Part shown: in pieces, positions 52,405 through 59,764 of the stretch
Layout: each line of letters begins with the position of its first letter
Position numbering within the stretch: the stretch's first letter is position 1
Source: Raineyella sp044508675
Lineage (GTDB): Bacteria > Actinomycetota > Actinomycetes > Propionibacteriales > Propionibacteriaceae
DNA: 64,000 nucleotides
Direction: 5' to 3'
NCBI GenBank assembly: GCA_044508675.1
Contig: JBIQHF010000002.1
Coordinates: forward strand, 124,001 to 188,000
The notes under the pieces: generated by a model
What the model was told of the DNA's origin: nothing
Databases searched by the model: none
Seen by the model: only the letters and a program-made list of their open reading frames with translations
Position numbers and translations under genes: made by a program

Positions 52405-52489
52405 GGACACGAGGACGGACACCACCCCTACCCGAATGGACACCACCTTCGGCGTGTCGGACAACACTTCCGGCGTGTCGGACAGCACT
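52405..52489. promoter_or_regulatory. Array of GGACANCAC motifs phased at 21 bp (second locus)
   Basis: GGACA cores start at 52405, 52417, 52438, 52459 and 52480 (spacings 12, 21, 21, 21). The last two belong to a 21-bp tandem repeat (52448-52468 and 52469-52489, two mismatches). The array starts 50 bp upstream of the ThiF-like gene and reads GTGNTGTCC in its direction, like the array at 28494-28587. Confidence 0.65.
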
Positions 52490-52744
52490 GTGCACTCGGG
52501 GGCCACCACCGGATGGGCTGGGTCCACTGCCCCCCGAAGCGCGAAGTCATTGTCCGCAGCGCGAAGCCAGGATCAGGGGATAGCAGGAGGCCCTCACGCT
52601 ATCGGATCACGCTCGCCTTCCCCTGCGAACAGGCCGACCACGGAGGACCTCCTTCCTCACAATCTACGGGCGCTCGGGCTTGACGTCAAGGTGAATCAGC
52701 GATCACTCACCGCCGGTGAGGTGGAGACGAGCTTTCCCACCGAA

Positions 52745-52845
52745 CCTTGTCCACGACTTGTGGACAAGGTTGTGGATTAATTGTGGTTAACGTGTGGACA
52801 GTGAGGGGTAACTCGGTGGTTTCGAGCCGTTTACCGTGTGGACAC
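52745..52845. promoter_or_regulatory. Cluster of DnaA-box-like sequences at 11-12 bp steps
   Basis: A perfect inverted repeat (CCTTGTCCAC 52745-52754, GTGGACAAGG 52760-52769) contains TTGTCCACG on the plus strand and TTGTCCACA on the minus strand. Minus-strand boxes then follow at 52771 (TAATCCACA), 52782 (TTAACCACA), 52793 (CTGTCCACA) and 52837 (GTGTCCACA). Starts at 52759, 52771, 52782 and 52793 are 12, 11 and 11 bp apart. The actinobacterial DnaA box is TTGTCCACA. Confidence 0.6.
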
Positions 52846-52880
52846 CTGGCGTGTCGCTCCACGGCACGGACCGGGGGGCG

Positions 52881-52937
52881 GTCCTCGACTTCTGTCGACT
52901 CATTCGTCCTCGACTTCTGTCGACTCATTCGTCCTCG
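52881..52937. repeat. 25-bp tandem duplication across the DUF2342 stop codon
   Basis: Two identical 25-bp units (52881-52905 and 52906-52930) plus seven bases of a third. The second unit contains the stop codon (52925-52927) of the DUF2342 gene; the first lies just beyond it. Confidence 0.85.
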
Positions 52938-54388
52938 TGGCCGCGTTCGCGCTCGGCCTGCTCGAGCAGCTTCTCCAGTTCGGCGTCGAGGTCGTACGGC
53001 CCCTCGGGGGTCGAGGCCTCCTTCCCTGAGTCGAACTCACCGGCCACGTAGCCGAGCGGGTCGTCCAGTCCGGCCGCCGTCGGAAGATTGTCGGGATGAG
53101 CCCAGGTCCGGTCGCGCGCCTCGGTGCCGCGGGCCCTGCGCAACGCAGCCCACAGGTTGGCGGCGTCGCGCATCCTGCGGGGCCTCAGCTCCAGCCCGAC
53201 CAGGGCGCTGAGGGCCTCCTCGGCAGGTCCGCCGATGGCCCGGCGCCGCCGCATCGTCTCGGCGAGGGCCGGCGCGACCGGCATCCACTGGGCCGTGGCC
53301 TCGGTGACGGTGTCGTCCACCCAGCCCTCGATCAGGGCGAGCAGGGTCTCCAGACGTTCCAGGACGGCCTGCTGCTCAGGTGTACGAACCGGCTCGAAGA
53401 GGCTGCCCTGGAACTTCTCGAAGGCCTCCTGCATGCCCTCCATGTTCATCGTCGACGGGTCCAGGTCGCGGTACATGTCCTCCATGGCCGACATGTCGAT
53501 CCGGATACCGGCCGCGTACTGCTCGAACAGGGAGAGTAGCTGGGGACGCAGCCAGGGTGCCGCGGCGAACAGTCGCTGGCGGGCCGCCTCACGGACCGCC
53601 AGGTAGACCCGGATATCGGTCGGTGACTGGTCCAGCCCCTGGGAGAAGGCGTCGACGTTGGCGGGCAGCAGGACCACTGCCCCGTCATCACTCAGCGGCA
53701 GGCCGATGTCGGTGAGGCTGAGCACCTCGCTGGCCAGTCGCCCCAGTGCCTCGGCGATCTTCTGGCCGTACATCATCGCTCCGGTGGTGAGCAGCATGGG
53801 CCTGAGCATGGCACCCATCTGCGCCAGTTCCGGGGGCGTACCCTCCTCGCCGGGGGCCCGCAGCAGTGCGTCTGCCAGGGCGTCGGCGAAGCTGGTCGCC
53901 ACCGGCGAGATGATCCGTTGCCACACCGGCAGGGTCGTGGTGATCCACTCCTCCCGGCTCCAGGCCTTCGCGGTCTGCTCGGTGGCGGGGAACGAACTGG
54001 TGCGATCCAGCCAGGCGTCAGCGATCCGGGCGATCTCGGTGACGTTCTCCTGCTGCTCGCGGGTGGGCTTCGGATCGTCGCCGCGTTCGGCGCAGACCCT
54101 CCGGGCGATGGTGCTCACCTGGCGCCAGTCCAGCTGGCCGGGCTGGACGGCTGCGCCGGTCGACGCCCCAGGGTTGGCGAAGCCACTGTAGCCCGCGGTG
54201 GGTCCGGGAGAGCCGGCGCTGAACATCTGCCCGAAGGCCTGCTGCAGCTGCTGCATCAGCGCATTGAGGTCGGGCATGCCGCCGGTGCCGGACCCGGTGA
54301 AGCCGAGCTGGCGCATCAACTCCTCGAGGGGGTCCTTCGGCTTGCCCTCGTCCGGGTCGCTGTCGTCGCGGCGAGGATCGTCGGCCAT
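52925..54388 (-). CDS. DUF2342 family, zinc-dependent metalloprotease-like protein
   Basis: 487 residues of the large actinobacterial DUF2342 family (Rv3195-like): PLEELMRQLGFTGSG at the start, AWSREEWITTTLPVWQRIIS, PANVDAFSQGLDQSPTDI, YLAVREAARQRLFAAAPWL and NLWAALRRARGTEARDRTWA. The family is annotated as a putative metallo-hydrolase. As I recall it, many members read REAAH at the motif where this one has REAAR, which would remove a metal ligand; this needs an alignment. ATG 54388 has AGGAG nine bases upstream. The acidic C-terminus (ERERGHEDE) ends within a 25-bp duplication. Confidence 0.87.
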   Translation of the reverse strand: MADDPRRDDSDPDEGKPKDPLEELMRQLGFTGSGTGGMPDLNALMQQLQQAFGQMFSAGSPGPTAGYSGFANPGASTGAAVQPGQLDWRQVSTIARRVCAERGDDPKPTREQQENVTEIARIADAWLDRTSSFPATEQTAKAWSREEWITTTLPVWQRIISPVATSFADALADALLRAPGEEGTPPELAQMGAMLRPMLLTTGAMMYGQKIAEALGRLASEVLSLTDIGLPLSDDGAVVLLPANVDAFSQGLDQSPTDIRVYLAVREAARQRLFAAAPWLRPQLLSLFEQYAAGIRIDMSAMEDMYRDLDPSTMNMEGMQEAFEKFQGSLFEPVRTPEQQAVLERLETLLALIEGWVDDTVTEATAQWMPVAPALAETMRRRRAIGGPAEEALSALVGLELRPRRMRDAANLWAALRRARGTEARDRTWAHPDNLPTAAGLDDPLGYVAGEFDSGKEASTPEGPYDLDAELEKLLEQAERERGHEDE

Positions 54389-54456
54389 GTGTGTCACTCC
54401 TGCTCGTGGGCGTGCTGACTGTTCCCATTGAACCGCATCGAACAAGGCGGCGGTGG

Positions 54457-54532
54457 GTTCGTCGTGAGGGTTCGTCGTGACGGTTCGTCCGCGGTGCATC
54501 GTGGCGGTTCGTCGTGGCAGTTCGTCGTGGCA
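54457..54532. repeat. GTTCGTCGTG tandem repeat upstream of moaE
   Basis: Five GTTCGTC-led units: four of 13 bp (starting at 54457, 54470, 54507 and 54520) and one 24-bp variant unit (54483-54506). They lie in the divergent promoter between the DUF2342 gene and moaE. Confidence 0.75.
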
Positions 54533-54553
54533 GGTCGGGTACATCACATTGGG

Positions 54554-54559
54554 TAGAGT
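54554..54559 (+). promoter_or_regulatory. Leaderless-type -10 element of moaE
   Basis: TAGAGT, exactly seven bases before ATG 54567. This fixes the moaE start, since the frame is open 30 codons further upstream. Confidence 0.6.
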
Positions 54560-54566
54560 CGTGCCC

Positions 54567-54992
54567 ATGGTGCGGACGAGTTCACGCGTGACGTCGGAGG
54601 TGGTGTCCGTCGATGACCTGTTGGGTGCCGTGTCGGATCCTTCCGTCGGGGGCGTGGGGCTGTTCGTCGGGATCGTCCGTGACCATGATCCGGCGGGTCC
54701 CGGGGCGAGGGTGGAGTGGCTGGAGTACTCCGCCCACCCGAGCGCCGAGGAGGCCATGGCTCGCATCGTCGAGGAGGTCGCGGACGCGTACGGTGCCGAG
54801 CGCATCGCCGCCCAGCACCGGGTGGGACGCCTGGAGGTGGGGGAGACCGCCGTCGTCGTCGCGGTGGGGGCCGCCCATCGGGGGGACGCGATCGAGGCCT
54901 GTCGTACGCTCATCGACCGGATCAAGACCGAGGTGCCGATCTGGAAGCGCCAGGCCTTCGACAACGGCAGGACCGGCTGGGTCGGCCTGTGA
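54567..54992 (+). CDS. moaE: Molybdopterin synthase catalytic subunit MoaE
   Basis: 141 residues. MoaE adds the dithiolene sulfurs to cPMP with sulfur from MoaD. Conserved blocks: GLFVGIVRDHD, VEWLEYSAHPSAEE, HRVGRLEVGETAVVVAV, AAHRGDAIEACRTLID and the active-site KTEVPIWK. The partner moaD and other Mo-cofactor genes are not nearby, so it stands alone in front of the PDZ-Lon gene, to which it is coupled by a 4-bp GTGA overlap. The start is set by the TAGAGT -10 element. Confidence 0.94.
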   Translation: MVRTSSRVTSEVVSVDDLLGAVSDPSVGGVGLFVGIVRDHDPAGPGARVEWLEYSAHPSAEEAMARIVEEVADAYGAERIAAQHRVGRLEVGETAVVVAVGAAHRGDAIEACRTLIDRIKTEVPIWKRQAFDNGRTGWVGL

Positions 54993-56131
54993 GTGGTGCT
55001 GCACGCCCCGGGCGGATGGACGCAGGGCCGCCACGCAGGCGTGACCCCCTGGCCGGGCCCCGACGGATCATCCGGCGCCTGTTCGCCGACACCCCGGTGA
55101 CCACCGGGGTTGCCGCGGTCGCCTTCACCGCACTGGCCATGGTCTTCGCGGTGGTCCCGGTGCCGTACGTGGCCTGGAGCCCTGGGCTGACCACCGACGT
55201 GCTCGGCCCGGCGGACTCCGGCACCGGCCAGGCCGTGGCAGTGACCGGGTTGCCCACGTACCCGACCGACGGTGAGCTGCGGCTCACCACGGTGGGAGTC
55301 ACCCGGTCCGACTCCCGGCTGACCCTGCCGGCGGCGCTGGTGAGCCATTGGCTCCCGGCACGAGCGGTCCTTCCCCGCGATGCGGTGTACGCTCCCGGCA
55401 CCACGCGGGAGGAGAGCGCCAGCCAGAGTGCAAGGATGATGGACACGGCCCAGCAGGCCGCAGTCGTCGCCGGACTTCGCAGTGCGGGCGTCCAGGTGAC
55501 CGAGGTGCCGATGGTGCTGGGCGTGACCACGGACGCACCGGCGGACGGGCTGCTCGAGCCCGGCGACGCGATCCTGGAGGTCGATGGGGTCCCGGTCGGC
55601 TCGCCCACCCAGGCGATCGACCTGATCCGGGGCCACCGAGTGGGCGATGAGGTCTCCTTCGTGCTGCGTCGCGACGATGCTCGGATCGAGGTGGCTGTCC
55701 CGACCCGAGCGGCGGAGGACGATCCGACCTGGGCCGTGGTCGGGGCCACGGTCGGTGTCGGGTACGAGCATCCGGGCACCGTCACCTTCGGGATCCGGCC
55801 CGACATCGGGGGGCCGAGTGCCGGCCTGGCGTTCGCACTGGCGATCAACGACAAGCTCACCCCGGGTGCGCTGACCGGCGGACGGATCGTCGCGGCCACC
55901 GGGACGATCGCCGCCGATGGAACGGTCGGCGCCATCGGCGGGGTGCAGTCGAAGGTGCGCGGCGCTGAGGAATCCGGAGCCGAACTGTTCCTGATGCCGC
56001 GCAGCAACTGCGACGAGGTCGCGTCCGTCCGCTCCGACGTGCGCCTGGTCCCGGTCGCTACCCTCGGCGAAGCCATCGAGGCGTTGTCCGACCCCACCAG
56101 ACCGGTGGACGACCTGCCCCGCTGTCCCTGA
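54989..56131 (+). CDS. Membrane-anchored PDZ and Lon-type (S16) serine protease
   Basis: 380 residues. A signal anchor (~40-62, TPVTTGVAAVAFTALAMVFA) is followed by an external region, a PDZ domain (~175-245; DGLLEPGDAILEVDGVPVG) and a Lon proteolytic domain without ATPase (~265-370). The catalytic Ser is in GGPSAGLAFAL and Lys in GVQSKVRGAE, so the Ser-Lys dyad is intact. It corresponds to Rv3194c. Its substrate is unknown. GTG 54989 overlaps the moaE stop; ATG 55016 is an alternative that shortens the cytoplasmic end. Confidence 0.92.
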   Translation: MSGAARPGRMDAGPPRRRDPLAGPRRIIRRLFADTPVTTGVAAVAFTALAMVFAVVPVPYVAWSPGLTTDVLGPADSGTGQAVAVTGLPTYPTDGELRLTTVGVTRSDSRLTLPAALVSHWLPARAVLPRDAVYAPGTTREESASQSARMMDTAQQAAVVAGLRSAGVQVTEVPMVLGVTTDAPADGLLEPGDAILEVDGVPVGSPTQAIDLIRGHRVGDEVSFVLRRDDARIEVAVPTRAAEDDPTWAVVGATVGVGYEHPGTVTFGIRPDIGGPSAGLAFALAINDKLTPGALTGGRIVAATGTIAADGTVGAIGGVQSKVRGAEESGAELFLMPRSNCDEVASVRSDVRLVPVATLGEAIEALSDPTRPVDDLPRCP

Positions 56132-56158
56132 ACCGTCCAACCGTCCTGAGGAGGACCG

Positions 56159-56695
56159 ATGACCAATCTCGAGCCGAACCCCGGTGACACCTCGGACGCT
56201 CTCGTGGCGGCCCTGATGGAGATCGAACGACATGTCGGCCGACTCGGCTGGAACCAGCCTGCCCGGCTGTTCGCCCTCGTCCGAACCGCCGAGCTGGTCG
56301 CGGCCGAGCCACACCTGGCTACCGCGCTGGACGCCGACCACCGCCCCGAGGACGCCTTCAGCTCGATCGAGCAGGACACCTGGCACGGTGGCGACGACGT
56401 GGTGACCGCCCTGGAGGGCACCATGTGGCCGGAGACGGTCGAGGGCTGCGCGCTCGTGATCGAGCGCGCCTTCCTGCCGTCCGACGCCGAGGCCGACATC
56501 CCCGAGGACCCCGTGGAGGCGGAACGGTACGTGGCCGAGCACCCGCGGCGGCAGGACATCCGAGTGGTCGCGGGAGTCTTGCGTACGGGACAGAAGCACA
56601 GCCTGGCCCGGATCGCCTCCGAGCCCGACGACCTGCTCGGCGGCGTCGATCTGGCCCCCGGATTGTCCGACCTTCTGGGCCGCACTTTGCGCTAG
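56159..56695 (+). CDS. PPA1309 family protein
   Basis: 178 residues of an actinobacterial family named after a Cutibacterium acnes gene: VAALMEIERHVGRLGWNQPA, then RLFALVRTAELVAAEP, IEQDTWHGGDDVVTALEGT and GVLRTGQKHSLARI. No catalytic motif or membrane segment is visible. The ATG has GAGGAGG upstream. It sits between the Lon-like protease and the UPF0182 gene, as in related genomes, but its function is unknown. Confidence 0.88.
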   Translation: MTNLEPNPGDTSDALVAALMEIERHVGRLGWNQPARLFALVRTAELVAAEPHLATALDADHRPEDAFSSIEQDTWHGGDDVVTALEGTMWPETVEGCALVIERAFLPSDAEADIPEDPVEAERYVAEHPRRQDIRVVAGVLRTGQKHSLARIASEPDDLLGGVDLAPGLSDLLGRTLR

Positions 56696-56760
56696 GAGGC
56701 GCCCCCTAGGATGGGGGCGGCAGAAGAGCCCATCGCCGACGTCGATCAAGGAAGTGTTAC

Positions 56761-59655
56761 GTGAGCACCGCCCCACCGGCCGCGCCTCGACGCAAGCCCC
56801 ACCCACTGTTCATCACGCTGGTGGTGCTCGCCGTCCTCCTGGTGCTGGTCTCGCTAGCCGCATCGGTCTGGACCGACTTCCTCTGGTATCGCAGCCTGGG
56901 GTACCAAAGGGTCTTCGGGACCCGGCTCGGGACCGCCGCCATATTGTTCGTCGCCGGCTTCGTGGTGATGGCCGGCCTGGTCATCGGCAACGGGCTGCTC
57001 GCTGTCAAGATGCGGCCCGCGATCCGTCCGACGGCCCAAAGCAGCCTGCTCGACAACTATCGGCAGGTGCTGTTCAGTGGCCGCTTCCGCGCGGTGCTGA
57101 TCATCGTCGGGCTGGTGCTGGGACTGTTCGCCGGCATAGGTGTCTCCGGTAACGTGGACACGGTGCTGGCGTGGATCAACCGGACCGGCTTCGAGACACC
57201 GGAGGCCGGGTTCGGGCTCAACCCGGCGTTCTACGTCTTCGACTTCCCCTTCTGGAAGATGGTGCTGAACTTCCTGATCACCTGCCTGGTGCTGAGCACG
57301 CTGGTCGCGGTGGTGATCCACTACCTGTCGGGTGCGCTCCGGTTGGAGCGCGGGGCACGATCCACGGCGTCCGCCCAGGTACACTTGTCGATCCTGATCG
57401 GCGTGGTGCTGCTGGTGTACGCCGGTCTGCGCATCTTCGACCGGTACGGCCTGCAAGTGACCTCCGACCAGTTGCTGACCGGCATCGGCTACACCGATGA
57501 CCACGTCCGTGTCACCGGCCAGCTGATCCTTGCCGTGATCACCGTGGTGTGTGCCGTGCTGTTCTTCATCAACGCGGTGATGCGGCGCTGGATGATCCCG
57601 GTCGCCTCCGTGGTGCTGCTGCTGCTCTCCAGCCTGATCCTGGGCCTGATCTACCCGGCCGCGGTGCAGGCGTTCTCGGTCAACCCCGACGAGCCTGACA
57701 AGGAGCGTCCCTACATCGAGCGGCACATCGCGGCGACCCGCGAGGCGTATGGGGTGTCGGACGTCCAGATCCAGGACTACACGGCCGTCACGGAGACCAG
57801 CCCGGGGCAGCTGCGCGCCGACGCCGAGGCCCTGCCGGGCATCCGCCTGATCGACCCGAAGGTCGTCGCCCCGGCGTACGAGCAGTTCCAGCAGGTCCGT
57901 GGCTTCTACCAGTTCCCCGGGGAGCTGGACGTGGACCGGTACACCCTGGACGGCCAGGAGAGCGACGTCGTGGTCGCCGCGCGCGAGATTGATATCCCGG
58001 GCCTGGACTCGCAGAGCTGGAACAACATCCACACCGTGTACACCCACGGCTACGGTATGGTCGCCGCCTACGGCAACCGTCGCCAGGCCGAGGGTGAGCC
58101 CGACTGGGTTGCCAAGGACATCCCGCCGACGGGCCAACTGGCAGAGCACGAGCCGCGGATCTACTTCGGTCAGCTGCACACCGACTACTCGATCGTCGGT
58201 GCCCCCGAGGGGAGTCCGCCGGTCGAGCTCGACACCCCCGGTGGTGGGGAGCAGAGCGGCGGGTCCAGGATGTTCACCTACACCGGCCAGGGCGGGGTGC
58301 CGATCGGCAGCTTCATCGACCGGGCGCTGTACGCGATTCGGTTCGCTGACCCGAACATCCTGCTGTCCGACCGGGTGAACGAGGAGTCGCGGATCATCTA
58401 CGACCGCACCCCCACGCAGCGGGTGCAGGCGGCCGCCCCGTGGCTGACGATCGACTCGAACGTCTATCCGGCGGTCGTCGGCGGCCGGCTGGTGTGGATC
58501 GTCGACGGCTACACCACCTCGAACACCTACCCGAACTCCCAGCGGATCAACCTGAACGCCGCGATCGATGCGCGTCGCACGACCGATACTGGGCTGGCCC
58601 CGCCCGGCACCTCGGTGAACTACATGCGCAACTCCGTCAAGGCGGTCGTCGACGCGTACGACGGCACCGTCGACCTGTACGCCTGGGACACCTCGGACCC
58701 GATCATGGAGACCTGGACCAAGGCGTTCCCCGGGCTGGTGAAGAGCCGCGACGAGATCTCGCCCGAGCTGCTGTCCCACCTGCGGTACCCGGAGGACCTG
58801 TACCAGGTCCAGCGCGAGGTCCTGTCCCGCTACCACATGACCGATTCGCACCAGTGGTACCAGCGCACCGACCTGTGGCAGGTGCCGGACGACCCGGTCG
58901 CCGGACAGGGCAACAAGGAGCAGCCGTACTACCTGTCGGTGAAGTGGCCCGGTGATGCCGATCCCATCTTCAGCCTGACGTCGGTCTACGTGCCGAACGG
59001 TCGCTCGAACCTCGCCGCGTACATGGCGGTCAATGCCGATGCCGCCAGCCCCGACTACGGCCAGCTGCGCATCCTGAGGATGTCGGACCAGACCCAGATC
59101 GACGGGCCTGGGCAGACGTTCAACGCCATGACGACGAACGAACAGGTCGCCACCCGACTGCGCCCGTACCTCAACGAGGGGGCGGCGAAGGCGGCGTACG
59201 GCAACCTGTTGACACTGCCGGTCGGCGGCGGCCTGCTGTACGTGCAGCCGGTCTACACCGAGCGGCAGGGCGCCACCGGTGCCTATCCGGCCCTGACGTT
59301 CGTGTTGGCCAGGTTCGGCCAGTCGGTCGGGATCGGCGGGACCCTGCAGGAGGCCTTGGACCAGGTCTTCGCCGGTGATGCAGGCGCGACGACCGGTGAG
59401 GACGGGGCCCCGGCCGAGCCGACCGACGGGACCGGTGGGCAGGCCACCGCGGGGGAGGGCCAGCCGGCCGCTCCGCCCGCCACCGGTGGCGGTGTCCCTG
59501 ACCAGCCGGCGTTGCAGCAGGCCGTCGCGGATGCCGAGCGGGCCTTCACCGAGGCCGACCAGGCGCTGCGGGACGGCAATCTGGCCGAGTACCAGAAGAA
59601 GACCCAGGAGGCGCAGGCGGCGGTCGAGCGGGCCCGCGTCGCGATGGGTGGCTAG
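56761..59655 (+). CDS. UPF0182 family large membrane protein
   Basis: 964 residues, Rv3193c-like. About seven membrane helices fill residues 15-310 (FITLVVLAVLLVLVSLAASV; VLIIVGLVLGLFAGIGVSG and others), with the family signature WTDFLWYRSLGYQRVFGTRL. The rest is a large extracellular domain (DKERPYIERHIAATREAYG) and a Pro/Gly/Ala-rich linker with a C-terminal coiled coil (~920-960). Function is unknown. GTG 56761 has AAGGAAG upstream, and a TAGGAT -10-like element lies near 56707. Confidence 0.93.
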   Translation: MSTAPPAAPRRKPHPLFITLVVLAVLLVLVSLAASVWTDFLWYRSLGYQRVFGTRLGTAAILFVAGFVVMAGLVIGNGLLAVKMRPAIRPTAQSSLLDNYRQVLFSGRFRAVLIIVGLVLGLFAGIGVSGNVDTVLAWINRTGFETPEAGFGLNPAFYVFDFPFWKMVLNFLITCLVLSTLVAVVIHYLSGALRLERGARSTASAQVHLSILIGVVLLVYAGLRIFDRYGLQVTSDQLLTGIGYTDDHVRVTGQLILAVITVVCAVLFFINAVMRRWMIPVASVVLLLLSSLILGLIYPAAVQAFSVNPDEPDKERPYIERHIAATREAYGVSDVQIQDYTAVTETSPGQLRADAEALPGIRLIDPKVVAPAYEQFQQVRGFYQFPGELDVDRYTLDGQESDVVVAAREIDIPGLDSQSWNNIHTVYTHGYGMVAAYGNRRQAEGEPDWVAKDIPPTGQLAEHEPRIYFGQLHTDYSIVGAPEGSPPVELDTPGGGEQSGGSRMFTYTGQGGVPIGSFIDRALYAIRFADPNILLSDRVNEESRIIYDRTPTQRVQAAAPWLTIDSNVYPAVVGGRLVWIVDGYTTSNTYPNSQRINLNAAIDARRTTDTGLAPPGTSVNYMRNSVKAVVDAYDGTVDLYAWDTSDPIMETWTKAFPGLVKSRDEISPELLSHLRYPEDLYQVQREVLSRYHMTDSHQWYQRTDLWQVPDDPVAGQGNKEQPYYLSVKWPGDADPIFSLTSVYVPNGRSNLAAYMAVNADAASPDYGQLRILRMSDQTQIDGPGQTFNAMTTNEQVATRLRPYLNEGAAKAAYGNLLTLPVGGGLLYVQPVYTERQGATGAYPALTFVLARFGQSVGIGGTLQEALDQVFAGDAGATTGEDGAPAEPTDGTGGQATAGEGQPAAPPATGGGVPDQPALQQAVADAERAFTEADQALRDGNLAEYQKKTQEAQAAVERARVAMGG

Positions 59656-59686
59656 CAGAGCCGGTCAATGGCGAACCGGGCAGGAC

Positions 59687-59728
59687 ACGACGGGGCCGGT
59701 CGGGAGGAATCCCGACCGGCCCCGTCGT
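59687..59728. terminator. Bidirectional hairpin terminator after UPF0182
   Basis: A perfect 19-bp stem (59687-59705 with 59710-59728, loop GGAA) between the convergent UPF0182 and M16 genes. Confidence 0.85.
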
Positions 59729-59764
59729 TCTGCGCGGAACTGTCGTGCGCGGAACTGCGGTGGC

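Larger units (their letters stand above)
52356..52924. promoter_or_regulatory. 569-bp gene-free interval with repeat arrays
   Basis: No reading frame here looks like a real protein; a 114-codon frame at 52436-52780 runs through the repeats. In order it holds GGACANCAC motifs at 21-bp steps (52405-52489), an inverted repeat GATAGC/GCTATC (52579-52584, 52598-52603), the 12-bp palindrome CTTGACGTCAAG (52679-52690), inverted repeat CTCACCG/CGGTGAG (52706-52720), a DnaA-box-like cluster (52745-52845), and a 25-bp direct repeat (52881-52937). Mycobacteria place whiB7 near this point; no WhiB frame is visible here. Confidence 0.6.

Noticed and set aside
52405..52489. CRISPR array
   Set aside because: Units are 9-12 bp at 21-bp steps with no unique spacers of 30+ bp and no cas genes.
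52436..52780. Small protein of 114 residues
   Set aside because: The frame crosses the motif array and palindromes, is Ser/Thr low complexity and has no family similarity or convincing start.
52745..52845. Chromosomal origin oriC
   Set aside because: DnaA-like boxes are present but dnaA, dnaN, recF, rnpA, parAB and gidB are all absent nearby; reported instead as a DnaA-box cluster.
54716..54988. Longer N-terminus for the PDZ-Lon protease
   Set aside because: The open frame extends into moaE out of phase; the membrane anchor and the GTGA overlap with moaE place the start at 54989 or 55016.
59735..59764. Direct repeat TGCGCGGAACTG after the UPF0182 terminator
   Set aside because: Two short copies only, no associated feature; probably chance or minor slippage.
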